This document shows positions 13,354 to 24,870 of a stretch of 64,000 nucleotides of DNA, in pieces. Source of the DNA: Botrytis cinerea B05.10. Its lineage: Eukaryota; Ascomycota; Leotiomycetes; Helotiales; Sclerotiniaceae. The position numbers and the translations under genes were made by a program. Every line of letters starts with the position of its first letter. Position 1 is the first letter of the stretch. The stretch spans positions 2,294,001 through 2,358,000 of the forward strand of contig NC_037310.1 in the NCBI RefSeq assembly GCF_000143535.2, in the 5' to 3' direction. Below the pieces are notes generated by a model. The model worked only from the letters and a program-made list of their open reading frames with translations. It searched no databases and had not been told where the DNA came from.

Positions 13354-13407
13354 TTCTTGACATTCTTGACGTTCTTGACGTTCTTGACGTTCTTGATATT
13401 CTTGATA
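13354..13407. repeat. 9-bp minisatellite, six copies of TTCTTGAYR
   Basis: Six consecutive 9-mers: TTCTTGACA, three TTCTTGACG and two TTCTTGATA. Because 9 is a multiple of three, both strands stay open through it, which creates spurious Asp-Ile/Val-Leu and Lys-Asn-Val repeat peptides. Confidence 0.9.
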
Positions 13408-14179
13408 TCAGAGAGCGTGGAGCGACGAATGAGATCCTTCGAATCTCGTGTTGACCGTTCCTTCTCGAAAGCGTTCCGGAGGTTTCCGATATAAGAAGCC
13501 AGCAACTTGGAAGCCATTCATCCACAGTTGGGCAGCGGTAGTGGCCACCAGCAACGCAGCATGGCTGCCGGCAAAGCTTGGTGTTGTTACACGTCTTTCA
13601 TGTAATGCCTATGCCACTGGATTTTCCTTTTGAATGCCTGACTCTTACCTAACATGCCACTACCACACATAGCATACCGCTCTTTCTCCACGAAAACTTT
13701 TGATTTTCTCCCACGCGCAATTTCCGAAATCGACTGCCAGTGACATTCGGTTTCAATCAATGAGGTAAGAGATTGAGATGTACCGTCAGCATGCAGTTAT
13801 GCAGCAGCAATGAGAGAGCACCATCTTTGTAGCATCTCACCGCCTTATCCCCAATAATCATTCGGCGTTTGGCTTTTTCCCGGACTCATAGATGCTCCGA
13901 TCACGCTTGTTGTTCTGACGGCAAGTCTGGATATGGCACAACCCCCAACAATCCCACTTTCTTCACAATCAAGCCACCCGAATTGTGTGACACAAAACAA
14001 TTTCAAAGTGCAATTCGGATGTGCGTCAATCTCGGAATTACATAACAATTTAACCATCCACGAAAAGGGCCCTGAGAGTTTTGCTCGCATGTTGGCAATT
14101 CGACATGCTGAATTAGCATGGAGCAGGAACTGCTGGAACGATGGATGGAAGTTTAACTGATGTATGACCAATCGCTACC

Positions 14180-14201
14180 GGGGTTTGGGGGGTTTGGGAG
14201 G
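14180..14201 (+). repeat. G-rich tract with quadruplex potential
   Basis: G4-T3-G6-T3-G3-A-G2 on the plus strand. Runs of at least two G separated by short loops could form a two-tier quadruplex; a three-tier one would need the G6 run to be split. Confidence 0.4.
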
Positions 14202-16187
14202 TTTCTTTTAGCAATAATCATGCACTAGAGGGGTCGTGTGTTGTGGGGTTGGAAGATCATGTTTAGATTAGATCATTAGATATCAACATCATTGCTTGGA
14301 TCTGGATAGATATGTACGTATGGAGCACCTGCTGCCGCTAGACCTATTACTCTGCAACGATATCGTTGATTATAGCTTGGCTAAGTGGCTGAGCAACTTA
14401 GCATATGTACAAAGGTCAGGATAGCATCATAACTTGCGTAGCCGAAAGGGGGGCTGCAGCAGCAAGGATCGATGAGATAGCATGTTTGAGAGACGATAAG
14501 GAAATGCCGTGCGTTGAGTGGTTGAAAGGTCGAAATAGATAAATAGATTGAGAAATAGATGGGATGTATGGGATGTTGCAAACTCCATAAGTTTTAAGTA
14601 ATTCTCCAGATGTGTCCAATGAAAGGTTTTGCGTTTCAAAAAATTACGTATAAGATATGTTGATTGGTTGCACTCACGTGGATAGCTCGTCGAAGATGCA
14701 TATTCATACATATTCTGGTGTCATTGAAACTGTATTCTAAGTATGCCTGGGACTGAAAGTTGATCAAAGCGTAAGCATCGAAGAGTCAAACCGACTCAAA
14801 CGAGCTTTGCTCGAGTAGGGGAAGCCGGAAAGCTTCCAATCTCTGTGTAGCTTTTCCAAGATTGATGACCAAATATTGGCCAGCAGCCAGGAAAATGCTC
14901 ATTGTCTGCGCTGTAGACTAGACGAATTGTCACGAACTTACCCAAACCTACGTAGGTGACCGTTACCCAAATCCTTCTAGGGTTGGATGTGGATGTGCCC
15001 ATCGCACCGGCAATGCAGATGCGAGGTACGGATTAGTAGATTAATGCAAAAATAATTATTTCGGTTTGATAGAGATATCGGTCGGATCTTATATTGGTCC
15101 CTTCGCCTTATCTTGCAGCATGAGAAAAAGGACGCCAAAGCTACGTCTTTAAAACATGGGAGAACGTGTTGACAACGCGGGATTGACTAGCTATTTGTCC
15201 TGCTAATCATTTAACTTACCTACTCACTTACTCAGTTACCCTTATTATTACCATCTAGTTTGGTAACAGTTCGGCCAATATCATCCGGATTCTGGGCTTC
15301 TCTTACGAAAGTACTGTTTCTAGTAAATGCAGATCTAGCTTTCATCTCTCCATATCTCCTAAGCTTCTGATTTCCTTTCCTTTCTTCTCATTAAGTTCTT
15401 CTTACCAATATCATTCATTCAGTGTTTCTGAAACATCTAATACGCTCCCGTTGAATCCCTTCCTCATGAATGACGTGGGAATCTATCCATCATCTCATCC
15501 TGCTTCACTCACTAGCTGGCACATGCAGTAGTGATAGCCACCGAATCTAGTTCCAGGCCAACCTGAGTCTTTCGGACATACGGGGAGAAGAGAACTCTGG
15601 AGTGAACAAAAGACTTTTAATATTTACCATTATCAGTAAACATATTCTATTTGCGGCTGGTTTTACCATACCCAAGCTTTCTTATCTACCCGTTCAACAC
15701 AGACCGGGAACTTGCAGATTCTCAGTGCAGACGACACCACAATTTTCCCACTTCAAACTCCGATAAGCTCTTTTAAGAATATCCGGATTACGGGACCTCC
15801 AGCATACAAGAGATATTTGACAGGCAATAGAGTGGAGATACACATCGATAAGCGTATCTGATAATCTATCCTTCAAACCACTCACATCTTTTGGAGTATC
15901 ATATCTTCTTCTATCTTGGTGGACTTCCCCTTTTGAGGCAGCTTTATGCATCACTAGGCCATTCCTATACGCTATCATATCCTCGGCCATCCATCGCGCT
16001 TCTCCGAGAACAGGGGACTACACCAAAAATCCCGTTTCTCATTCATCTTCCCTGGCAGCTGCAGTATCCGCGGTACCAACCCCAGGGTCTAGAGCAGGTC
16101 ATCGGGTTAACACAGACTTACGGAACCTGACTGTTGACGATCTCGGCGGATATTGTTCCACTAAAGTCTTATTACGCAGTGGCCATC

Positions 16188-18590
16188 ATGTCGACTCCAA
16201 CTTCTATAGCACGTACTGCCCCAATTGCCATTGCTTCCAAGAAACCTCATCTAGATACCATTCTCGATACTCCTAACAATTCATCAAACGGCAGAGACAT
16301 CTCTAGTTTGTCAACCAGTGTGAGTAGTGCGGCATCGATGGATCTAGGAAATAACATGAGAAGTCGAAAGGATAGACCATGTGATGCTTGTAGGAGGAGG
16401 AAGAGTAGATGTGTAATCAATGAAGGGCAGTCCACGTGTGTTCTTTGCCAGTTTCATTCTCAGGATTGCACCTTCTTGTCAAGTCCACAGCCGAGGAAAA
16501 GAAAATTGAATGCAGATGGGAAGGAAGAATCCATGGCTAAAAGAAGGTATGTGAAGTTATGTTCAATAATTTATGCATTTTCAAATCGCGGCTGACAGGT
16601 TCGCAGATCTCCTGATAGGAATTTCGAAAGGTCCAGACCCCACGAGTCTAGCATATCTAGTACTGGTGCTACCAATTCACTGACCGAGGATTTGGCAAAC
16701 ATTGGGGGCCCAACGTTGTTAAAGCGAACGTTGGGGTTACAGCATGATCGATTCAGTCAATACATTGGCCCAACTACAGACTTCGAGCCTTCACTCATTG
16801 ATTTATCACCGTTTGACCCACAAGACGAGAGTTTGTTATCGAGAGGGACATTAAGAAAAGTGAGCGATGTTGATACGTTTTTAATGCTTCCGGATCATAC
16901 GACTCCCGGCCACGAACATCAAATTGAAGATGTGGATGCGGTTGAGGATTTGGTGGCGCCACACGGTCCTATACTACTGGATTTATATTTCCGTATCATT
17001 CATCCAAACTTCCCCATCCTTCAGAAGAATGTATTTTGGGAGAAGTACAACAGATCTTACCGAGAATTTTCTCCGCCTCTTTTGGCTGCCGTATACATTC
17101 TTGCGATCAATTGGTGGGACCACAGTGAAGAACTTGCACATCTGCCTAGGCCCGACCTTAAGGAGCTGGAAAGATTAGCAAGAGTGACATTGTCGGATGC
17201 TATGAACAGACCCAAACTATCAACCGTACAAGCCGGACTCTTACTATCCCAAGCCCCAGAAGGTGACCAATGGGCACCAACCGCACAACTCGTAGCAATT
17301 TCCCAAGAATTAGGTCTTCATCTCGACTGTTCGAATTGGAAAATCCCGCCATGGGAACGCGGACTTCGCAAACGTCTCGCTTGGGCATTATATATGCAAG
17401 ATAAATGGGGATCTTTAGTGCATGGACGACCGTCCCATATATTCGCTACGAATTGGGCTGTCCTTCCCTTATCCCAGAATGATTTTCCGGATATCGAACA
17501 CGATGACACTAACGACGAGCAAAGTGCCGAACACGATCGCGGCAGACAACTTTTCTGTCAAATGATAGCCCTCTCCCTGATTCTCTCCGAAGTTTTAGAT
17601 ACCTTCTATACGCTATCTGCTATGTCTAATGTGGCTAATGCTGGGGCTCAAGGCACAGTCCTTGTCCTTCAGCTCGCGAAGCCCGTGCAGCTCAAACTCA
17701 AAGACTGGTATTCGGCACTCCCTGCTTGTCTCCGTATGGACGCTCCTCCCACCTCTTCGAAACTATCCTTGTCCTCCACCGGTTTTCTACATCTCGCGTA
17801 TTTTGCAACGGAAATCACCCTTCATCGTCGCATCATCCGTTCCTTGACGCCTCCTCCGAACTCCTCGCACACTCACATCAAAATCGAAGGGCAATCATCT
17901 CCCGTCCAACCAGATCCTTATATCCAACACATCTGTCGCAGTGCAGCAAAAACCCGCTTAATATCCGCCATGGATTTTGTGAACCGACTCACGACTAGTC
18001 ATTTGAGGTCCTTCTGGTACTTCGCAAGTAAGACGAACTTTGCGCTGATAGGAACTTTTGGATCTTTGTTGTGGGCGACGGCGCCGGGAAGAGAGGAGGC
18101 CGAGTGGTATAGAAGGAGGTTGGGAGAATATAGGTGGACTTTAGGGGTTAGCTGTAAAGGAGGCGAGCTGACAAGATGGGCTATGGGTATGTTGGATACG
18201 AGTACAGGTTTATTAAAGGGGTTGCCTGAGAAACCAGCTTTGAGTAGAGTGGGAAGTGTAGGAGAAGGGATGGAGGCAAGTGGAGGCCCAAGAAGAGTGT
18301 CTGGCAACCCGTTGGGATTTGTGGGCGGGAGTCTACCTACTGGGTTTGGAAGCATAGGAGTAGGGATGGGACTTGGAGGCGGTACTGGGTTTGGAATTGA
18401 AGGGACAGGAAGTAGGATGAATGGGAGAATAACCACTGGTATTGATGAGGAAATGACAGGTCTAGCAGAAAGCAGTGGGTTGGTTAGCCCAAGTACGAGT
18501 GTTAGCAGCAGTGAGGAGAGCAGAGGCGAACGCTACGACGGTTACATGTTGCCTCATCCGAGGTTTGTGGATGAGAGGTATCAGGATTGA
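16188..18590 (+). CDS. Zn2Cys6 transcription factor with fungal-specific TF domain
   Basis: Nuclear DNA-binding regulator. Join 16188-16546, 16607-18590 gives 780 residues; the 60-bp intron (GTATGT...CGCAG) completes an Arg codon. The binuclear cluster spans Cys65-Cys94 with spacing C-x2-C-x6-C-x8-C-x2-C-x6-C, followed by a basic PQPRKRK segment. The middle region (about 230-560) matches the fungal-specific transcription factor domain (PF04082 type): DLYFRIIHPNFPILQK, SPPLLAAVYILAINWW and the RKRLAWALYMQDKWGSL motif. A Gly-rich low-complexity stretch lies at about 690-740 and a Ser-rich one after it. ATG 16188 is the first in-frame ATG and has a fair context. The finger with CVLCQFHSQDCTF reminds me of the TamA/DAL81-type nitrogen regulators, but that is recollection and not certain, so no symbol is given. 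Confidence 0.85.
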
Positions 18591-21304
18591 TACGTTTTTC
18601 TCTTTGGGGGACGCGGGTTTAAAAAGATTGCGGGTAGGGGTTATTTACGAAGTCATGAACGTTTTGGTAATGCGAAGATGAAGACAAGATGGATGGATCT
18701 GCATAAAGTGCGTTTTGTTTGGGTTTGCGAGGATATCCTGGTGTGTTTGCGTATTATAGATTGGACACCACATGCGATGTACGTGCATTGAATCAAATAG
18801 CAATTCATTTTTATATAATACTTCATTTCATGCCTGTGTCTTTGAACTCGTGATGAATTATTTGTAACATCCGTGTGGTGTGGATGGGAAGGTAAACCGG
18901 GTGTAAGGAAGTGCGAGGTGAAAATAATGCTATTCTATCTCAGAACCACAATTATTACATGACATGGAATATCTGTTATATTTTCTTGTAACAATTTGGG
19001 GAGATCATGACCGTCGATTTAATTACATATATATATACATGAATATAAATTGATGTATTAGTGAGTGTAGTTGGAGTGTACCGCGGGAAGAGAATGAGAG
19101 GAGATGAATTTGGCTTTTAACTTGCGGGAAAGAAAAAACATGGCGCAGAGTTCAGAGACAATTGAACGAACATGCTTATAACATGTTGATAATGTGTTCA
19201 TACAAGAGTATGAAAGACTACAGGTATTTGCATGGATGCATCAATCTTCGATGTAGTTTAGAGTGTCTCAAGATATCCCATTCGAATATATTCACTAGAC
19301 GCGTCGGTGTACCCCCTTCATTGTACTCCATAAGCGAGAACAGGAGGGAATCGATGACATCGCGAATCTCTTTAAGGTTAATTGGCGACAAGGCATTGCA
19401 GGAGATCCCCAGCTAAGCCGAATAATAGTCAATTCATAGTTTGGTTGAAATCAATTCGATTTGAGTAGCGAATTTGCAACCCTACTAGTTTAGTAAAGCA
19501 ATATGCCAGTACTGAACAACGAGAGATCATATGATCATCGCATGGACAAGAAGAATTGCGAACTTCATCTCCCAATATTCAAAATGTTTCTGGTGCGCGG
19601 TGTCTTCTCTCTCAATGCAATTGCGCTGGGTGTTACACGCCTTTGCGAGGAGATCATTTTAACCATACCAGTGTACCACTAGGCATTCTACGTTATTAAG
19701 TGTCTTCAGATGTATTTGAACAATGCAATTGTAATGGCATAGCTAGGATAGAAATAGAAAAGACCTATCTGCGAGTAGGGGAATGGGACGTACTTGCCCT
19801 CCGTAAGAAGGTTAGAGCACGAGGAGAAGACTACATGTATGCTCGTGTTGACACGATTGCTCTCGATTCGTGCACGATTCATAGCGTTCCTCTTCCGAAT
19901 TTTTAACTCCTGGAGTCATTGGCTGGACGTATCGAACAGAAGTGTAGCTCTGGAGAATTGAATGAGCAAACAAATGAGTGAGTCATGAGGTTGCGTGCTG
20001 GGCCGAATCAGTTCTTGGGGACAATAAAAGTATAAAATGGCTGTTCCTTTTTCAAAAAATTGCTTCCCTGCTTGGCAATGCCGGCGCTTCAAACGGGCGA
20101 CGCAAGATACTGACTGGCTGGGGTCGCAGACACTGGCGCTCCCCGGAAGTCCACTAATTGTTCCTGCCCTGATCGGGCGGGCTAGAACTTTTCCAGAAGT
20201 CTGACGATACCCTGACTTGGAGATGGCAGAGATGTGGAGATGATCTCAATTTAGACCATCCCCATACTCCGTAATGGAGGACTAATTATGATATTCTTCA
20301 CTATCCTCCTCTAAGTCCTCCAAAATGCAAAATTGTATCCATCGCATCAAATCTGGCGAGAACAATTATTTCGTAAAAGAAAGCCAAAAATGCCGGGACC
20401 AAGCATATTCCTGGGGAAAGGTAGCTCTTGTGACCATGAACCTGGAACCAATCAGGATTCATGCTACTTGTCATTCACTACCAATTGTCAAAGTCAGCCA
20501 TGCCAACAGGGTGGAGATGGAAGCTTTAGCAATTGAACCCGAAACCATGAGTTTTAGCGGACTCGAAATAAAATTCGGTAGGATAGCTTTGAAATGAAGT
20601 CAGTAGAAACGCACAACACAAACAGAAAGAAGTACAGACTTATAAGTTGGTAGGCCTCGTTAGGTCCGATTTGAGGCGATTTGGACGGAGAAGCTACAAC
20701 TTGCTCCGTAGGGTGTCGGTGTTGCTATCACATAGTGATTGATCTGGCACATATTTGGCATGGATTTAGCAAGGATGTGCCGCAGGTCTAAGGGTGCACT
20801 CACAGGATGTGGTGGATGCATGAAGGAGTAGACACTTGACAGATATATAGCTTCGACAGCCCTTGAAGACTTTGGACATTGTTGACCTTGATATGAGAAG
20901 GCTGTTCTGAGCATTAGAGTTCGTTCTTATTAGAAAAGAAGATTTCGAAATTCTAGAGATCTTATCGTCATAAATTACTAGTTTGCATAGATAGCCTTTA
21001 GTTCAATAGCTAAAGTTTGGGTTTCTATCCCCCTTATGGGTCCTTATCGGCACTGTGGAGTAGTATGTCCCGCTTACTTGGGCTGATAGCCAAGTTTGCG
21101 GCTTCTCGCCTGCCCGAACTCAACTCAACTTAATTCAACTGAACTTAACCATTCAGATCCTTGATGATTGTTCATTTGCGATTCAGACTGTTGAAGTTAT
21201 TCTTCTCAACTACTTGACCAGCGATCTTACAATGCTAACAACATTGTCCTCCTGTTCGTACAAAGCGCTACTCTTGAGTAATCCCATATCATAAGATTGC
21301 GAAT
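18591..21304. other. intergenic 2.7 kb, transcription factor 3' region and NDT80-gene leader
   Basis: No supported gene. A short run of AACTCAACTCAACTT-type repeats lies at about 21118-21150, upstream of the NDT80-family gene. The pyrimidine-rich leader and several small upstream frames would be consistent with a long 5' leader. Open frames at 19162-19416 and 20325-20597 have no recognisable domain. Confidence 0.5.
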
Positions 21305-23250
21305 ATGGCAGCGTATGATACTTTGACCATTTCATCATCAACCTCTCCTCACAAAATTCTACGACTAACAGCTCCGGGCTCAAGGAGTAATCAATTCAAC
21401 ATGGATAACTTCGAACACGATTTAAGTTTCGAGGCGGACGGCTTGTTGTATGTTCAATCTTGAGGCATCCCCAAGGAAAGAGGAGTACATGTACTGACGG
21501 CCGAGGAGAAGGGACGATGTTCATATAGGAATGCCCTCATTACCATTCACGCCCTCGTACGAAATATCTGACGCATTTTCTACTACCTTTGAAGATCCTT
21601 TTTCCTACAACTCTGGGCCTTTCGAGTCACTACTCGACGACCCAAATCCAGAAAACAATGGCGATACCAATTCTAGCGACCCGGATAACAAATTACTCGG
21701 ATTTGGCGCACCGATAATGAAAGTGCCGATTTTAGATGACAATGGACAGACTTGGCCAGCAATGAATGCAGAATTATATGGGATGTTCTTTGTGGCCGAA
21801 GATGTATTTGGTAGTGAGACTGTGGGGAGACCAATGGAATTGACCTGTTATCGACGAAATCTATTTCAAATTTCTGGGACCATTATCTTATCAAGATCCA
21901 TCACGAGAATAATAAATGAACAAGGCCAACATGTTCCAATATATAATCTGACTGCGACGATATCTGCGCTAGAAAGCATTGAGGGGAAAAGTACCGAAAT
22001 TATCAGTGTGCCGTGGAAGACAGCGAATGTGACGACTTCTGAAGATAAAGCTGGTGCAGCCCCACCACAATGGCCCTTGGACTTGAGCATCAATCCGGAG
22101 CTGGATCCTACATGTGTTTCCATTCCTATAGCGTGGAAGCGGCTGCAGTTCAAGCATGCGACGGCAAATAATGGAAGGAGGAAAGGACTGCAGCAACATT
22201 ATGTTATACAAATTAATTTGATGGCTACATTAGCCACCGGGGAACAGATTAAGTTGACAGAGATTCAATCCGGAGCAATCATCGTGAGAGGAAGAAGCCC
22301 GAGAAATTTTGACAGCAGGAAAGATGTGCCTGTTAGTGAGAAGAAGGGGGAGCCAAAATCTAGGACTATGAGCAGTGAAGCCGGACCGATGGTAAAAGTT
22401 GATCCGACAACCTCTCAATCTTCCTATCGCTTCTACGCTCCGAATGCTGTTCAGGTATATCTCCATATCATTCTTAACCCCTCTTTGAAACTCTTTGTCA
22501 AATCTTTGTGGTGAGTATGGAACTAACTATTCTCAGCAACCGCTAGACTTACCTGACTGGCCTAGCCTCACATCTTCATCTCTAACACCCGACCAGCCGC
22601 CCACTCCGTCACACCGTACGAAGAGGAATTCATCTCATAATCGTCCCCCTGTTCCTAAAACTCGTTGGAAAACAGATTCCACAAATGTCAAGCCTTCATC
22701 CCAGTCTTCTGCAGCACCAATAGATCTATCTCTAGCTGATGACGAAACTGGATTTCCAAACTCTCAGATTCCTTCTAGAAATTCATCTGGTGTTTCAGAC
22801 AGAGATAAAGATAGGGGCACAGGCCAAAGAGGTAGTTCTGAGAAGGATAGTGGGGTGAATGGAAAGATTGGCTGGTCGAAGAAACCGATCAGTGTGGGCA
22901 GCCCCGAAGACAACGAAGAAGCACTTTATGAGTACTTCCCTTTGAGCTTGGATGATTGGTTAGTCTCACATTTTCGTTGCTGGCTCCGTGCCGTCTATCT
23001 ATCATTGTGTGGTCAAATTTGGCTGTTAATGTTAATCATCAAGCTTCGGGTGGGATTCAAATTATATGAACTCCACATGAACGATGGGCACAATGGGTAT
23101 CAAAGAAGCATGCTGACAAATATTTATAGGATGCCACCAGTAGATGCGATTTATAGACCTCATGTTGTACATCATACAGTTATCCCAGACGATTTCAAAG
23201 CGCAGCAAGGGAAGGGCAAGACCAAGAGATATTTTTCAGCAGATGATTGA
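21305..23250 (+). CDS. NDT80/PhoG-family DNA-binding transcription factor
   Basis: Ig-fold (p53-like) sequence-specific regulator; relatives control meiosis, secreted hydrolases, development or incompatibility. Join 21305-21447, 21512-22454, 22537-22958, 23130-23250 gives 542 residues in frame. The NDT80/PhoG domain covers about residues 100-320: ELTCYRRNLFQISGTI, GLQQHYVIQINLMATL and the family hallmark RGRSPRNFDSRKD. The C-terminus, YFPLSLDDW joined to MPPVDAIYRPHVVHH, crosses intron 3 exactly. The N-terminal exon is the uncertain part. ATG 21305 and a second in-frame ATG at 21401 are both possible, and intron 1 can end at any of three in-frame AGs (21505, 21508, 21511). A start at 21531 with no first exon cannot be excluded. 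Filamentous ascomycetes carry several NDT80 paralogues. The DNA-binding core here does not look like my memory of XprG/VIB-1, so I assign only the family. Confidence 0.85.
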
Positions 23251-24870
23251 TTATTCTAAGCATTTGTGAAGTACTTATCTGGAGAATGGGTATTCCATGC
23301 CGTTGAGGTCTATTGTAGCCCATTTGCTGTTGGCTAGCCCATATGACTATCATAGTCCCATTTATGAGGGGATTTGACATCTTTATCTCCGTCTAGCATT
23401 GCACACAACAGGAAGATATGTCGGTACCACCGCCGTAATGTAGATGTGGAGCCGCATAAAGGTAGTTCCTGTCATCTCTGGTGTTGAATGCTGAAAGAGA
23501 GGTGAGGTGGAGAACCCCAGGAGAAAGGGTGTGGCAATTGCTGTGAAGGCCACAACCGCCAATCAACTTAACGTTGAAATGGTTGAGCGATGGGTAGCCG
23601 AGGCCACAATCGAATTTCAAGTAAGCGAGCCGTTGAATTTCGTACTCATCACAAAGAAAAGTCTACTCCGAAAACAGTCTCGCCATAAATGTCGGTGCTA
23701 GTATTGGGGGAAAAGTTCTACTTCAAAATAGCAAGAGCTGCTTCATGCTTCAAGATTCAGAGTGTTAACAAGCTTAGCCAATTAGCGCAAAACTAAACCT
23801 TTTCGTAAATAGTATTGACACGCCTATTCACAAATGATTCATCCACCGTTTGTTCATGAGAGAGACTATTATATTCTCCATTTGCAAGAGAAAATTCGTG
23901 AATGTCATAGCGGTCTGTGGGGTTTTGGGAAGAATGTTAATGAGTATGACAAGATTCGACGAATGGATCTACGAGGAACCGGGCCATACATAATTTCGGA
24001 TCAATTATTGCATGATCGATTTTGGAGTTCCGCATACTTAGTTAGGACGAGGTCGGAGATTTTGATCACTTTTTTTTAGGACATGACAACTCAACCTCTC
24101 GCTCTGGCTATTTCTATTACACTATCTGCATGTGTGATTGTTTGTTTATGATGACTTAACGGTGGGTTAGCCTGGGCAATGCATTTTCGGTTCAATGGCT
24201 GCGCGGTTGCGAATATTTTCCGGTCGATGCGGTTGATTGATCACCTCTGAGACTTCGATATAGAAGAATGATATGATGTCGATCTCTTGGCTCCGATGAG
24301 ATGAGATGATGCAATATTTTGAGTGGCTGTGTACAACAATTGTAGGTCGCTTTACACGTTCGAATGAGACTGTTGGAGGGATGTATTTACCAAGCTGCGG
24401 AAGACATACCCTTTCTTTATATCAGATGAGAGCGTTTATTATATGAGTTGTGGTTGAGCAATGAGATGTATTGACCTTACATCTTTCCGAGACCAGGCTG
24501 GAACGATTTATCAAACTGCTGGAGTTAGTGGCACTTTCCACATATTTTCGCTGAAGCCAATTTTTATAGATATCCAATCGTTTATTCCAACCTTCATTGC
24601 TGGTCATGGTATAGTGAGGATTTAGGTACGTGCAAGAAACCAATATTGTACCTTTCACAATCACAATAAATATACTATGATCAAGCATCATAAGTCCTTG
24701 GCCTTGGCCTTGGGTGTATTATCAGTTACCTCACAGTAAGGGGCAATTCTCTTTGTGAGACATATTCCGATGCGGAAACTGCATGCCGGAGATATCTTTG
24801 TTATGAAAATTGATATCTTCATTTGATCTCATGTCAAAACCTGCGACATTTTCAAGCTTCGATTTTCATC
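23251..24870. other. intergenic 1.6 kb
   Basis: No supported gene. It holds the 3' end of the NDT80-family transcript and the promoter of the following gene. CTTGGCCTTGGCCTTGG at about 24695 is a short 6-bp tandem repeat. Confidence 0.5.

Larger units (their letters stand above)
11838..16187. other. gene-poor 4.3 kb region upstream of the Zn2Cys6 factor
   Basis: No gene that I can support. It contains a 9-bp minisatellite (13354-13407), a G-rich stretch (14180-14201) and many short overlapping frames without domains. The AT content and scattered homopolymers look like ordinary intergenic DNA. The segment just before 16188 probably includes a long 5' leader of the transcription factor. Confidence 0.5.

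Noticed and set aside
13215..13525. Open frames with Asp-Ile/Val-Leu or Lys-Asn-Val repeats
   Set aside because: Created by the 9-bp minisatellite; the flanks show no domain.
21531..23250. Assignment of the NDT80-family protein to XprG/VIB-1
   Set aside because: The DNA-binding core differs from my memory of XprG/VIB-1, and fungi have several NDT80 clades; only the family is claimed.
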